From assembly GCF_000741525.1 (NCBI RefSeq), contig NZ_JGYP01000002.1, forward strand, positions 496,001-560,000: a DNA stretch of 64,000 nucleotides, written 5' to 3'. The notes under the pieces were generated by a model. The model saw only the letters and a program-made list of their open reading frames with translations, ran no database searches and was not told the DNA's origin. The DNA comes from Bifidobacterium bohemicum DSM 22767 (GTDB taxonomy: Bacteria; Actinomycetota; Actinomycetes; Actinomycetales; Bifidobacteriaceae). The translations under genes were made by a program, and so were the position numbers. This document shows positions 35,346 to 44,050 of the stretch, one piece after another. Numbering within the stretch: the first letter of the stretch is position 1; each line of letters starts with the position of its first letter.

Positions 35346-36209
35346 TTATTTCGTAGGCAACCGCTCGGCCGGACACGCATGCAACACCTCGGAAATCGAC
35401 TGTTTTTCCAGGGTCGTAACGGTCAGGCCATATTTGGCCTTAACGGCAACCTGCCGGGCAACGTAGCCGCAACGGAAGGAGCGGTTGGAAGGCAACCAGT
35501 AGGCGGCCGATGCCGAGCCCTTCTCCTGATTGGCCGGACCGTCAACCGCCAACAGGTTCAACGGGTCGTTGCCATATTCCTGTCTTTCCGCAGCATCCCA
35601 ATGTCGCGCTCCGGATTGCCAAGCGTTCTCAAGTGCCACGACGTGATCGATCTGCACCGCCTCACTGGTGTCTTTGCCACGTACAAAGTGTATCGTTCGC
35701 CCAGTGTACGGATCGTCCAACTGACCCGACTTAACGCGGCAGGAGCTGCCGGGCACCAGTCGGATCTGTGTTAGGTCACGGTCGAGGATATCGTCACGAA
35801 TCGTGCACCCGTCGCCATCCGGGTCGATGGTGTTGTATGCGAACGAGTCGCGATGATAACCGTGGACAGTCGGATGATCGTCCACTTGCAGTCGCGCCAA
35901 CGTATCGGCAACCGGACCGGTGGCCACATACCGGCCCGTCATCCGTCCGAGAGGACCACTCATGCGCGGCAGCAGCAACCCCGCAGTCACTCCAATCAAT
36001 ATCGCCACAATGACCAGTATGGAGAACCGCTCCGCCAGACCGCCGCGGCTCACCCACGATCGCTTACGGAAGCGCGAACGAGAACCTAGCAAGAAGCCGG
36101 AAATCCCCGGCCAGTCGTAGTCATAGCCCTGATGCCGTCGAGAACCGCGTCGACCGTGATTCCCTCCGTTGCCATCAGACATCCAACCATCATTCCGTTT
36201 CGTTCCCAT
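35346..36209 (-). CDS. Membrane-anchored HNH nuclease (DUF1524)
   Basis: 287 residues. A basic Gly/Arg-rich N-terminus precedes one span (about 64-84, LVIVAILIGVTAGLLL), leaving the rest outside. The C-terminal HNH/DUF1524 domain has RDDILDRDLTQIRL, the Asp-His in VQIDHVVALENAWQSGARHW, the Asn in GNDPLNLLAVDGPANQEKGS and WLPSNRSFRCGYVARQVAVKAKYGL. Related secreted nucleases degrade extracellular DNA. Whether it serves DNA uptake, nutrition or competition is open. Start at 36209 is assumed; ATG 36182 is also possible. Confidence 0.85.
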   Translation of the reverse strand: MGTKRNDGWMSDGNGGNHGRRGSRRHQGYDYDWPGISGFLLGSRSRFRKRSWVSRGGLAERFSILVIVAILIGVTAGLLLPRMSGPLGRMTGRYVATGPVADTLARLQVDDHPTVHGYHRDSFAYNTIDPDGDGCTIRDDILDRDLTQIRLVPGSSCRVKSGQLDDPYTGRTIHFVRGKDTSEAVQIDHVVALENAWQSGARHWDAAERQEYGNDPLNLLAVDGPANQEKGSASAAYWLPSNRSFRCGYVARQVAVKAKYGLTVTTLEKQSISEVLHACPAERLPTK

Positions 36210-36432
36210 ACCGATCTTTCTTATCCGCTTTTCGAGAACCTTGATTATATAGCATGCCTATCGCCGGCGAAAGCCCGACACGTAGACAAAAATGCAATTC
36301 AAGGAAAAATGGATATCCGAAACAATACGGACCTGGTTTCCGGACATATCCTACGGCGCAAACCAAGAACCTTGACGCGTCTCGACGCGCCGATCCGTCA
36401 GACCCTCAAGGCAGGTTACGTATATCAACCTT

Positions 36433-37338
36433 TTACGCATACGTAAAGGTGAGCGGATCATGGCCCGCACGTGCCGGTCCATCAAGTGCGTCGATCGCGG
36501 CATGTTCGGCCTGCGTCAAGGCAAATCCAAACAAATCGAGGTTTTCGCGCTGGCGAAAGGAGTGCACGGACTTGGGAATGATGATGGTGCCGTTTTCGAT
36601 ATGCCAACGCAGAACGATCTGCGCGGCGCTGACGCCGTGACTCTGCGCTATTCGGGCGACGGTGCCGTCCCCAGCGTTCAAATCAGCACCACGCGCCATC
36701 GGGGAATACGCCTCTACGGCGATATCGTGAGCCTTACAGAAACCGACCACATCGCGCTGCTGCCATGTGGGATGCAGCTCGATCTGATTGACCGCCGGCC
36801 ACTGACCGGTCTCGTCATGCAATCGTTCCAAGTGCTCGGGAAGAAAATTGCATACTCCCAATGTTCTGACACGGCCTTCGCCGCGCAGCCGTTCAAAAGC
36901 GCGCCACGTTTCAGACGAACGCCAGTTGAACGGTGTCGGCCAGTGAATCATGTACATATCGACATAATCGAGCCCCAAAAGACCCAACTGCCGGTCGAAG
37001 GCTCGCAGTGCGTCATCATACCCCTGCTCAGAGTCTCGAAGTTTGGTCGTGACCCATAGATTACGACGAGCACGGCCTTCATTGAAGCCGTTCGTAGCCA
37101 AGGCCCTGCCGACCCCCGACTCGTTGTTGTATCCCGCGGCCGCATCGATATGACGGTAACCTGCGGCGAGCGCATCAGTGACGACCCCCTCCACATCCTC
37201 GTCACTGATGCGTAGCACCCCCAGTCCGATCTGGGGAATCATGTTGCCATCATTGAGCTTGATCGACGGCACCGCGCCGGTTCCAGTCTCATCTTCACGC
37301 AAAGCACTTACAGTCTGTTCATAGTCTCGTTCGTTCAT
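36433..37338 (-). CDS. Aldo/keto reductase
   Basis: 301 residues from ATG 37338, GGAGG eight bases upstream. NADPH-dependent carbonyl reductase of the 2,5-diketo-D-gluconate reductase type. The tetrad is seen as Asp in YRHIDAAAGYNNE (with Tyr), Lys in LWVTTKLRD and His in YMIHWPTPFNW. The cofactor loop IIIPKSVHSFRQRENLD is intact, as is VNQIELHPTWQQRDVV. The usual DTAxxY is DAAAGY here. The substrate is unknown. Confidence 0.92.
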   Translation of the reverse strand: MNERDYEQTVSALREDETGTGAVPSIKLNDGNMIPQIGLGVLRISDEDVEGVVTDALAAGYRHIDAAAGYNNESGVGRALATNGFNEGRARRNLWVTTKLRDSEQGYDDALRAFDRQLGLLGLDYVDMYMIHWPTPFNWRSSETWRAFERLRGEGRVRTLGVCNFLPEHLERLHDETGQWPAVNQIELHPTWQQRDVVGFCKAHDIAVEAYSPMARGADLNAGDGTVARIAQSHGVSAAQIVLRWHIENGTIIIPKSVHSFRQRENLDLFGFALTQAEHAAIDALDGPARAGHDPLTFTYA

Positions 37339-37679
37339 CACCCATTCCTCCTGTTGGCGTCCCCATCGACCTGTCGGTCATCGGACCATTGCTCACTGAT
37401 CCAGCCTAATCCTGAGACGAGATGGCCTAGCGGCCCGAGTTTTGAGCCGTTTCGTCAATTGCCTTCCATAACATGTCATCACAGAATCCGGCAAGTCTTA
37501 GCTGTACGAGATCAAGAATTCGCTGGCGAAAGCGGAAGCCATCGTGGTCCTTCAAAACCGTATCAATGCCTGGAGGCGAAACACACCGTATGACATCACA
37601 CCCGCAGTGTTGGACAGGAGCCACACGCAATCAGCATGACTCGATACCGTGCACGAATACCGCAAGCGGACGTGGATCA
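37339..37679. other. Intergenic region between the aldo/keto reductase and the ABC exporter gene
   Basis: No supported gene. A 67-codon open frame (37427-37630, minus strand) could be a gene remnant, since it contains a helical segment (FRQRILDLVQLRLAGF), but it has no ribosome site and matches nothing I know. Confidence 0.35.
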
Positions 37680-40600
37680 CTAGAGATGAACGACACGGTC
37701 AACGATGCGCATTGTGGAAGCCCGATGTGAAACCAGAACGATGGAGACCTCGCGGCTCATAGCCAGGGTGTTAATCGAGCGCAGCACCACGGCTTCATTG
37801 AGCGCATCGAGGCGACTGGTCGGTTCGTCAAACAGTACTAACTCAGCATTCGTAAGGAAGATTCGGGCCAGTCCGATGCGCTGTCGCTCGCCCTCGGAAA
37901 GCCGGTCGCCGAGCTCGCCAACGCGAGTGTCGAGACCTTGCGGAAGACCGCATACGAAGTCGTCCACCGAAGCCTTACGCAGTGCGTCATGCAAATCGTT
38001 GTCACTTGCCGATGCGTTGGCGATCATTAGATTGTCGCGTATGGTCCCATCGAACAGATAGGTCTCCTGGCTCATCATGGTCTGCACGTTGCGACGATAT
38101 GCGGCCTCGACCTGAGGCAGTGGCGTGCCCGAAAGACTAACGACACCATGCTGCGGGTCCCAGTAACGCATCAGCAGCTTAAGCACAGTGGACTTGCCCC
38201 GTCCTGATGGCCCTTGGATGCCGATGATACCCGATCTGGCAATATGCAGGTTGAAGCCGTCGAGCACGGGACGCGGCTGCACCGAATGGCTCCGAGGCGC
38301 GAATTGACTGGAATCGCCGGCATCGTGGGCGTCACGCACCGCGGACATGGCATTGGTCTGTTGGGTGTAGGAGAAGACCACATTGTCCATGGACATACCG
38401 GTGTAGCGTGGCTTGGCGGTACCGGTCTCCTCGATCAGTGGAACCTCATCAAGTAATGAGAACATGCGACGCGCCGCCGCGAAGGCCTGTGTCAGATCGC
38501 CGGGTAACGCGCTGAGGGCGAGAGCAGGCCCGAACGAGCTGCCGATCAGCGTTATGGCGGCCACCATCGCGGCACTCATGCCCACGGGATCGGCCTCGAC
38601 CAAGCTCAGTGCCGTGCCGATGGCGCCCGCAGTGAAAGCTATGACCAGAATGCCGCTGATCCCGGCAAACACGCCGTTCTTTCGCCCTAAACGGGCATTA
38701 AGCAACCATAACGCACGGCTGCGTTCGCTCATTGACGCTAAGCGGTTACGCCCTTGATCGAAGCGGATAAGCTCATCGATGCCACGCATACTGTCAAGCA
38801 TCTGATCGTTCAGCACAGCGGAATCTGCGCGAATCTGCGCACCGACGCCGCGCACGTTGGAGGCGAAGAGCCGAGGGACGATCACGCCGACAACCAAGTG
38901 AGCCGCGATAAGCAATGCGCTGAACCATGGATTGAAGGTCCACAACATCACCGCGTAGACAATGGTGGTGCACACGGCGATGGCCACAGACGATATGGTA
39001 TGGGCGAAGAAAACCTCAAGCAACTCCACGTCACTGGTGACCAAAGCTATCAGGTCGCCTTTGCCGTGCCCGGCGAGCTTTGCGGGGGCAAGCCGACGCA
39101 AAGCCGCAAACGCTTTCGAGCGGAACGATGCCAAAAGTCGGAATGCGGCGTTATGGTTCATGAACTGTTCCAAATAACGGGTCGCACCACGCAATAGCGC
39201 GCATACGACCATGGCGGCGATCGATATTCCCGTTCCCATCGACCATAATGGATGGCCAAAATGGGCCATAAGAGCGAACACGCCGAAAACCGGCAGGAAC
39301 GTGCCGGCCAGATGTCCGATCGTACCGAAAATGCAGGCCAGCACCATGAACACCGCCTGAGGACCGGCCTCGCCGAGCAAACGCAAGACAAGGTGGAAAT
39401 CACCCATGTATTCGGCTGCGTTTGAACGCAAATCAAAGGAAGTCCTGTCCGTCCGAACGACCGGGCCGTCGGCATTGGGAGCAGAAGTCACAGCCGGATT
39501 GGCCACGTCGCCACGAACGGCCGTTTCGATAGTCATATCCGGCTCGCCATCACGGTTTTCCTCAAGTCGACTGTCGCGACCACGTCCGAAACCACCCACC
39601 GTTTCGAACGGATGGGAGTAATCGGAGCCCCATCCGTTTCGGTGAGAAACGCGTTCGACGGACTCCTGCGCACGATAGAGCTCGGCATAGCGGCCTCCCT
39701 CCTTCATCAGTGCGGCGTGGCTGCCTGTCTGCGCCACCTGACCCCTGTCGAAGACTACGATGTCGTCGGCTCCGGCGGCATGCGCCATACGATGCGTAAT
39801 CATCAACACGGTATGGCTACGGGCAAGTTCGTGAATGGTTTTCAGAATCAGACGTTCACTTTCGACGTCGACACTGCTCGTCGCTTCATCAAAGACGTAT
39901 ATTGGCGTGTCACACAGCAAAGCCCGTGCGATCGCAATGCGCTGCCGTTGACCACCGGAAAGGTTGCTGGCGCCCTGCTCGATCGGCAGATCGAGACCCA
40001 TGTGCCGCGAATACACGAAATCGTCGATATGGGCGCGTTCCAAAGCCAACCACATCTCGTTCGCCGTGGCGTCGGGCTTGGCCATCAGCAGATTGTCGCG
40101 CAACGTTCCTGCGAACAGATGACTTTGAGCTGACACCAACGTCACCGTCCGTGCAAGTGAACGATACGTCAGGGCACGCACCTCGCAACTGCCAACGCCG
40201 CCATAGACATGGTATCCGAAGCGCAGCGAACCCTGATAACCGCCACATGCCCCGGTCACCAGCCGGGCTGCAGTGGATTTACCCGAACCACTCGCACCCA
40301 CGACCACGGTCAGGCAATTGGGGCGTACGGTGAAACTCACCCGATCCAAAGCATTCGTGGTTTGGGTCCGAGCCCGATCACCCCCGACTTGTGAACCGTG
40401 CCGAAGACCGACGCCTCCATCCGCGCCGTCAGCCTTTATCTTGCCGCCACGGCCCTGATCCGATGGAGCTTTCAGATCGGGGTATGAGTATGTGATATTG
40501 GAAAAAGTAATCGAGCAGTCACAAGCGCCAGCCGGAACCTGGGCATGGCCACCATCCGGCACAGGAACATCGAGCAGGGCGAAAATGCGACGGGAAGACG

Positions 40601-41573
40601 TCATGCCGTTCATGGCGACATGGAAATACGTACCCAACTGGCGCAATGGAACGAAGAAGCTCATGGAAAGCAACACGATGACCATCGCAGCCGGCAAACT
40701 GAGTCGACCTGCGACCACCTGCCAAATCGCCACCCCGATGCCCGCAGCCGCACCGCCGTAACTCACCAGATCCATTGCGCTCAGCGATTGGAGCTGGATC
40801 TGCAATACATTCATCGTGGCTTTGCGGAATTCCTCGGCCTTCGAGTCCATGCGCTCCGCCTCACGCTGATCGGCGTCAAATGTCTTGAGGGTTTCGAGAC
40901 CTTCGAGATCGTCCAGGAAGCAGGCCCCCAGATCCGTGTACCTATCCCAGTACTTGGAAAAGAATCGAGAAGCACTCGAAGCGACAAGACCGACGATGAC
41001 GACAATCAATGGGGCGCACACGAGTAGCACCAGCGCGGCTGGCACGTTGAGAGACAACAGCGTGACGAACAACGTCAATGTGGCTATGAGCGCGAAAAAA
41101 AGCTGTGGCACAAATAGCGAGAAGAAACTCTGTATCTGATCAACACCCTCACCCAACGACTGGATCACGTCGCCGGTGCGGACACGTTGCGAATAGTCGG
41201 GTCCAAGGTCAAGCATCTTTTGGAACAGTCTCTGACGCAATGAAAACTTGACACCCTCCGCAGCCTCGCCGCCGAAAAAGTTCGCGCCGCGGGTCGCCAG
41301 ATATTTGACGGCCATAACCGCAATAAGAGCAAAGACAAAAGCGGAATAGTTGTCCGGAAACGCCTGAAAGCCTTTGAGCATCCTGGGCATCTTGCCGTTT
41401 GTAGTCGCCGGGCCTATTGATGCTATGACAGGAAAGATGTTGCCCAACAACCCCACTGCGACAAACGCGAAACCGATATCCGCCAGAAGCGAGCCCCACA
41501 GACACAGCACTTTCGCCACCACATACGCACCCGTACGTGGGGCCAGATCAAAGAGCCTTTTGTCAAACATCAC
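37680..41573 (-). CDS. Single-chain ABC exporter with two TMD-NBD halves (CydDC-like)
   Basis: 1297 residues containing two complete exporter halves. Half 1: membrane part to about residue 325, then nucleotide-binding domain with Walker A VVVGASGSGKST (about 426-433), signature NLSGGQRQRIAIAR (538-551) and Walker B IYVFDEATS. A low-complexity linker spans about 620-740. Half 2: membrane part, then Walker A GPSGRGKST (about 1121-1129), a changed signature RLSEGERQRIGLAR, Walker B LVLFDEPTS and the His of LVSHRAS. Heterodimeric exporters of CydCD type, which move cysteine/glutathione, normally use two genes. The substrate here is not known, and no cydAB lies nearby. A 17-base direct repeat lies upstream. 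Confidence 0.9.
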   Translation of the reverse strand: MMFDKRLFDLAPRTGAYVVAKVLCLWGSLLADIGFAFVAVGLLGNIFPVIASIGPATTNGKMPRMLKGFQAFPDNYSAFVFALIAVMAVKYLATRGANFFGGEAAEGVKFSLRQRLFQKMLDLGPDYSQRVRTGDVIQSLGEGVDQIQSFFSLFVPQLFFALIATLTLFVTLLSLNVPAALVLLVCAPLIVVIVGLVASSASRFFSKYWDRYTDLGACFLDDLEGLETLKTFDADQREAERMDSKAEEFRKATMNVLQIQLQSLSAMDLVSYGGAAAGIGVAIWQVVAGRLSLPAAMVIVLLSMSFFVPLRQLGTYFHVAMNGMTSSRRIFALLDVPVPDGGHAQVPAGACDCSITFSNITYSYPDLKAPSDQGRGGKIKADGADGGVGLRHGSQVGGDRARTQTTNALDRVSFTVRPNCLTVVVGASGSGKSTAARLVTGACGGYQGSLRFGYHVYGGVGSCEVRALTYRSLARTVTLVSAQSHLFAGTLRDNLLMAKPDATANEMWLALERAHIDDFVYSRHMGLDLPIEQGASNLSGGQRQRIAIARALLCDTPIYVFDEATSSVDVESERLILKTIHELARSHTVLMITHRMAHAAGADDIVVFDRGQVAQTGSHAALMKEGGRYAELYRAQESVERVSHRNGWGSDYSHPFETVGGFGRGRDSRLEENRDGEPDMTIETAVRGDVANPAVTSAPNADGPVVRTDRTSFDLRSNAAEYMGDFHLVLRLLGEAGPQAVFMVLACIFGTIGHLAGTFLPVFGVFALMAHFGHPLWSMGTGISIAAMVVCALLRGATRYLEQFMNHNAAFRLLASFRSKAFAALRRLAPAKLAGHGKGDLIALVTSDVELLEVFFAHTISSVAIAVCTTIVYAVMLWTFNPWFSALLIAAHLVVGVIVPRLFASNVRGVGAQIRADSAVLNDQMLDSMRGIDELIRFDQGRNRLASMSERSRALWLLNARLGRKNGVFAGISGILVIAFTAGAIGTALSLVEADPVGMSAAMVAAITLIGSSFGPALALSALPGDLTQAFAAARRMFSLLDEVPLIEETGTAKPRYTGMSMDNVVFSYTQQTNAMSAVRDAHDAGDSSQFAPRSHSVQPRPVLDGFNLHIARSGIIGIQGPSGRGKSTVLKLLMRYWDPQHGVVSLSGTPLPQVEAAYRRNVQTMMSQETYLFDGTIRDNLMIANASASDNDLHDALRKASVDDFVCGLPQGLDTRVGELGDRLSEGERQRIGLARIFLTNAELVLFDEPTSRLDALNEAVVLRSINTLAMSREVSIVLVSHRASTMRIVDRVVHL

Positions 41574-41606
41574 AAAGCCTTTCCAGCGGGCAGATCATAC
41601 GTTTCC

Positions 41607-41635
41607 ATTCACAGAATATTTCTATTCACAGAATA
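41607..41635. promoter_or_regulatory. Direct repeat ahead of the ABC exporter gene
   Basis: ATTCACAGAATA occurs at 41607-41618 and again at 41624-41635, 17 bases apart, 34 bases before the start codon. On the coding strand it reads TATTCTGTGAAT twice and overlaps likely promoter positions, so it may be an operator. Confidence 0.5.
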
Positions 41636-41720
41636 ACCGCTTGACAACATTCGATGGTGCGCGTTTCGTAAAGAAAACGAGCCGATAAACGCACCACACC
41701 GCCTTAAAGGGCAGAATTCA

Positions 41721-42232
41721 TCATCCCGTCGTATTTCGTACAATGATTTCTGAATTCACAGTCAACACCTTAGGTGCGACGACCCGCCCATCGATACGTC
41801 CGATGATACGCTCGACCGCCTTGGGAACAGTCCAGTCAAGACATGAATCCATGGTGGTCGCGGAATCTGCAGATAAGCCGATTCCTCGATGTTGTCGAAA
41901 CCGATGACCTGTACCTGACCAGGTACCGAAATCCCCTGAATCCTCAGTTCGAAGAGGGCGCCTATGGCCAACCGATCGTTCAATGCCACAATCCCGTCAA
42001 AGCTGACGCCATCCTCAAGCAAGCGCTCCGTGGCCCGTGCGCCCTATTTTGTTCCGAGGAATCGACACCGGTTACATCCTGTATATGGATGCCGTACCAC
42101 CCGCCTGGCGTCCATGCCCCCATCCGGCGGAAATTCGAGTGACTCCATCTCCGGCAGGTCTTTGCCGTCGAGATTTCTTCCGATGGTTTTTTCTGTGGTT
42201 ATGGGCGAGTCGTTTGGTGATCCGCACCGGGA
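41721..42232 (-). pseudogene. Remnant of a LacI-family regulator
   Basis: Fragments of a LacI-family sugar-sensing domain in several frames. Seen: DGIVALNDRLAIGALFELR, VQVIGFDNIEESAYLQIP, then after a frame change near 41865 ATTMDSCLDWTVPKAVERII and VLTVNSEIIVRNTTG to the stop at 41721. Before these, in another register, come TTEKTIGRNLDGKDLPEME and a fragment CNRCRFLGTK ending in a stop near 42048. The helix-turn-helix is missing. Located between the ABC exporter and araA, it was probably the local arabinose-operon repressor (inference). Confidence 0.8.
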
Positions 42233-42281
42233 AGTGCACTAAGTATTGCAGTGCACCTCCGCGCGCCCACCGATGCAACAA

Positions 42282-42309
42282 AAAGGGGTCGTCACCCGAC
42301 GACCCCTTT
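42282..42309 (-). terminator. Terminator of the ara operon
   Basis: A perfect 12-bp stem AAAGGGGTCGTC (42282-42293) and GACGACCCCTTT (42298-42309) with a four-base loop. In the minus direction it is followed by TTTTTGT, so it ends araA transcription. Confidence 0.9.
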
Positions 42310-42342
42310 CACTATACGTCGCGCAATATATCACGCGAGAAT

Positions 42343-43860
42343 TTAGTTTCGATTGTCAAGGCGATGCAACATCTCGGAGAGCTCCAGATCGCGCTCGAAC
42401 TGACGTGGCGTCGTATCCTCGTCGATGGTGGCGAGCTCCACACCGGCGATGCGGGCGAAGTCCTCCCACGCCTCACGGCCGACGGAGGTGGTCATGCACG
42501 TGTGGTGCGAACCGCCGGCGCGCAACCAGCACTCGGCCGAGACCTTGAGACTCGGGCGCGGCTTCCACAGGGCTCGGGCGCACGGCAGCGCTTTGAGACT
42601 GCCTTCAGGTTCGACCACGTCAACCACATCCATCAGCAGACGGAAACGCTCACGCATGTCGGCCATCGAGACCACGACCGTGCCTTGGTGAGGAGCCACC
42701 GTGAAGACCAGACGCACCGGATCGGACTTGCCGCCAATGCCCAGAGGATGGATCTCAAGCTTCGGCTTGGCAATCGAGCCGACGGAGGGCGAAACCTCAA
42801 GCATATGAGAGCCCATGTCCATCTCATGCCCCGCCACGAAGTTGTATGAATAATCCTCCATGAGGCTTGCACCGCCGGGCAGACCATAGCCCATCACGTT
42901 GCCGACGCGCACGAGCACCGAAGTCTTCCAGTCGCCTTCCGCGGAGAAGCCGTAGCCGTATTCGCTGGGCAGGCGCTGGGCCCCCACGCCCGGCAGCTGC
43001 GGCAAGGTGCTCAGGTCCTCGAAGTTATCGACGGCGGCGGTGGCGCCGTTGTCCTTCATCATGTTGACCATCGCAGCCTCTTCCTTGGCGGCGATGAACA
43101 GTTCGTCGTAGCGGGAGACCAGCAGCTCAGGCGCCACATCGTACTTGGTTTTGTAGTCCTCGATGATGGCCTTGACCTGATCGTCCTTGACCTTCTCGTA
43201 GTATCCGACCAGTTCGTTGACGGCCCAGGTGTTGACCTGGGTGCCGAACACGCGCTCGACTTCGGTTTTGTCGCCTTCCGTAACGGCCACGTTGCGCATG
43301 TTATCGCCCCAGCGCATCACGCGCATGTTCTGCGCGGCGTCCCAACCAGCGCAGGCACGAACCCATGTGGCGATCCGCTCAACGACCTCGGGGTCGGTGT
43401 AGTGCCCGACGACGATCTTGCGCGGTACGGCAAGGCGCGAAACGATGTAGCCGAACTCACGGTCACCGTGGGCAGACTGATTGAGATTCATGAAGTCCAT
43501 GTCGATGGTCTCCCACGGAATCTCTTTGTGGAACTGCGTGTTGAGCTGCAAAAGCGGCTTCTGCAACGCCTCGAGACCACGAATCCACATCTTGGCCGGA
43601 GAGAACGTGTGCATCCACGCGATCACGCCGATGCAGCTGGGGTCCGCGCTGGCTTCGGTCATGAACTGCTTGACACCATCGGACGACTTCAGGGTCGGCT
43701 TCAGGACCAACTTGACCGGAATGGTGCCCGTGGCGTTAAGAGCATCCACAATCTTTGTGGACTGTTCGGCCACCTGCCGCAGTGCCTCGTCACCATAGAG
43801 GTCCTGCGAACCGACACCAAACCATACGGTCTTGCCGTCGTAGGGGTTTTCGAATGTCAT
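42343..43860 (-). CDS. araA: L-arabinose isomerase
   Basis: Converts L-arabinose to L-ribulose, metal-dependent. The length is 505 residues from ATG 43860 (MTFENPYDGKTVWFGVG), AGGAAG upstream. Seen: GSQDLYGDEALRQVAEQS, MHTFSPAKMWIRGLEAL, LNQSAHGDREFGYIVSRL, and the catalytic/metal residues around GFSAEGDWKTSVLVR, LMEDYSYNFV, HEMDMGSHMLEVSPS and AGGSHHTCMTT. It follows araB with 190 bases between them that contain no araD. Confidence 0.96.
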   Translation of the reverse strand: MTFENPYDGKTVWFGVGSQDLYGDEALRQVAEQSTKIVDALNATGTIPVKLVLKPTLKSSDGVKQFMTEASADPSCIGVIAWMHTFSPAKMWIRGLEALQKPLLQLNTQFHKEIPWETIDMDFMNLNQSAHGDREFGYIVSRLAVPRKIVVGHYTDPEVVERIATWVRACAGWDAAQNMRVMRWGDNMRNVAVTEGDKTEVERVFGTQVNTWAVNELVGYYEKVKDDQVKAIIEDYKTKYDVAPELLVSRYDELFIAAKEEAAMVNMMKDNGATAAVDNFEDLSTLPQLPGVGAQRLPSEYGYGFSAEGDWKTSVLVRVGNVMGYGLPGGASLMEDYSYNFVAGHEMDMGSHMLEVSPSVGSIAKPKLEIHPLGIGGKSDPVRLVFTVAPHQGTVVVSMADMRERFRLLMDVVDVVEPEGSLKALPCARALWKPRPSLKVSAECWLRAGGSHHTCMTTSVGREAWEDFARIAGVELATIDEDTTPRQFERDLELSEMLHRLDNRN

Positions 43861-43993
43861 TGTTATACTTCCTTTACTGTTTGATTGTTGTACTACTACG
43901 TTTGTCATCACTTCGACGGACTAACCTCGATCCGTTGCATCACCGAACCATCCGACCACTGCGAAGAAACGGAACCTTAGGCACTGTAAGAAT

Positions 43994-44015
43994 CCGTTTC
44001 GTCGCAACGAAACGG
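43994..44015. other. Perfect hairpin between araB and araA
   Basis: CCGTTTCGT and ACGAAACGG pair (nine bp) around CGCA. No T-run follows in the coding direction, so it may tune RNA stability or be an attenuated terminator. The araD gene would normally sit here. Confidence 0.5.
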
Positions 44016-44050
44016 GCCGAGCAACGCATGCCGTCGGGTGCCCTGCGACG

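Noticed and set aside
37427..37630. 67-codon frame beside the ABC exporter
   Set aside because: A possible gene remnant, but no family or start signal supports it.
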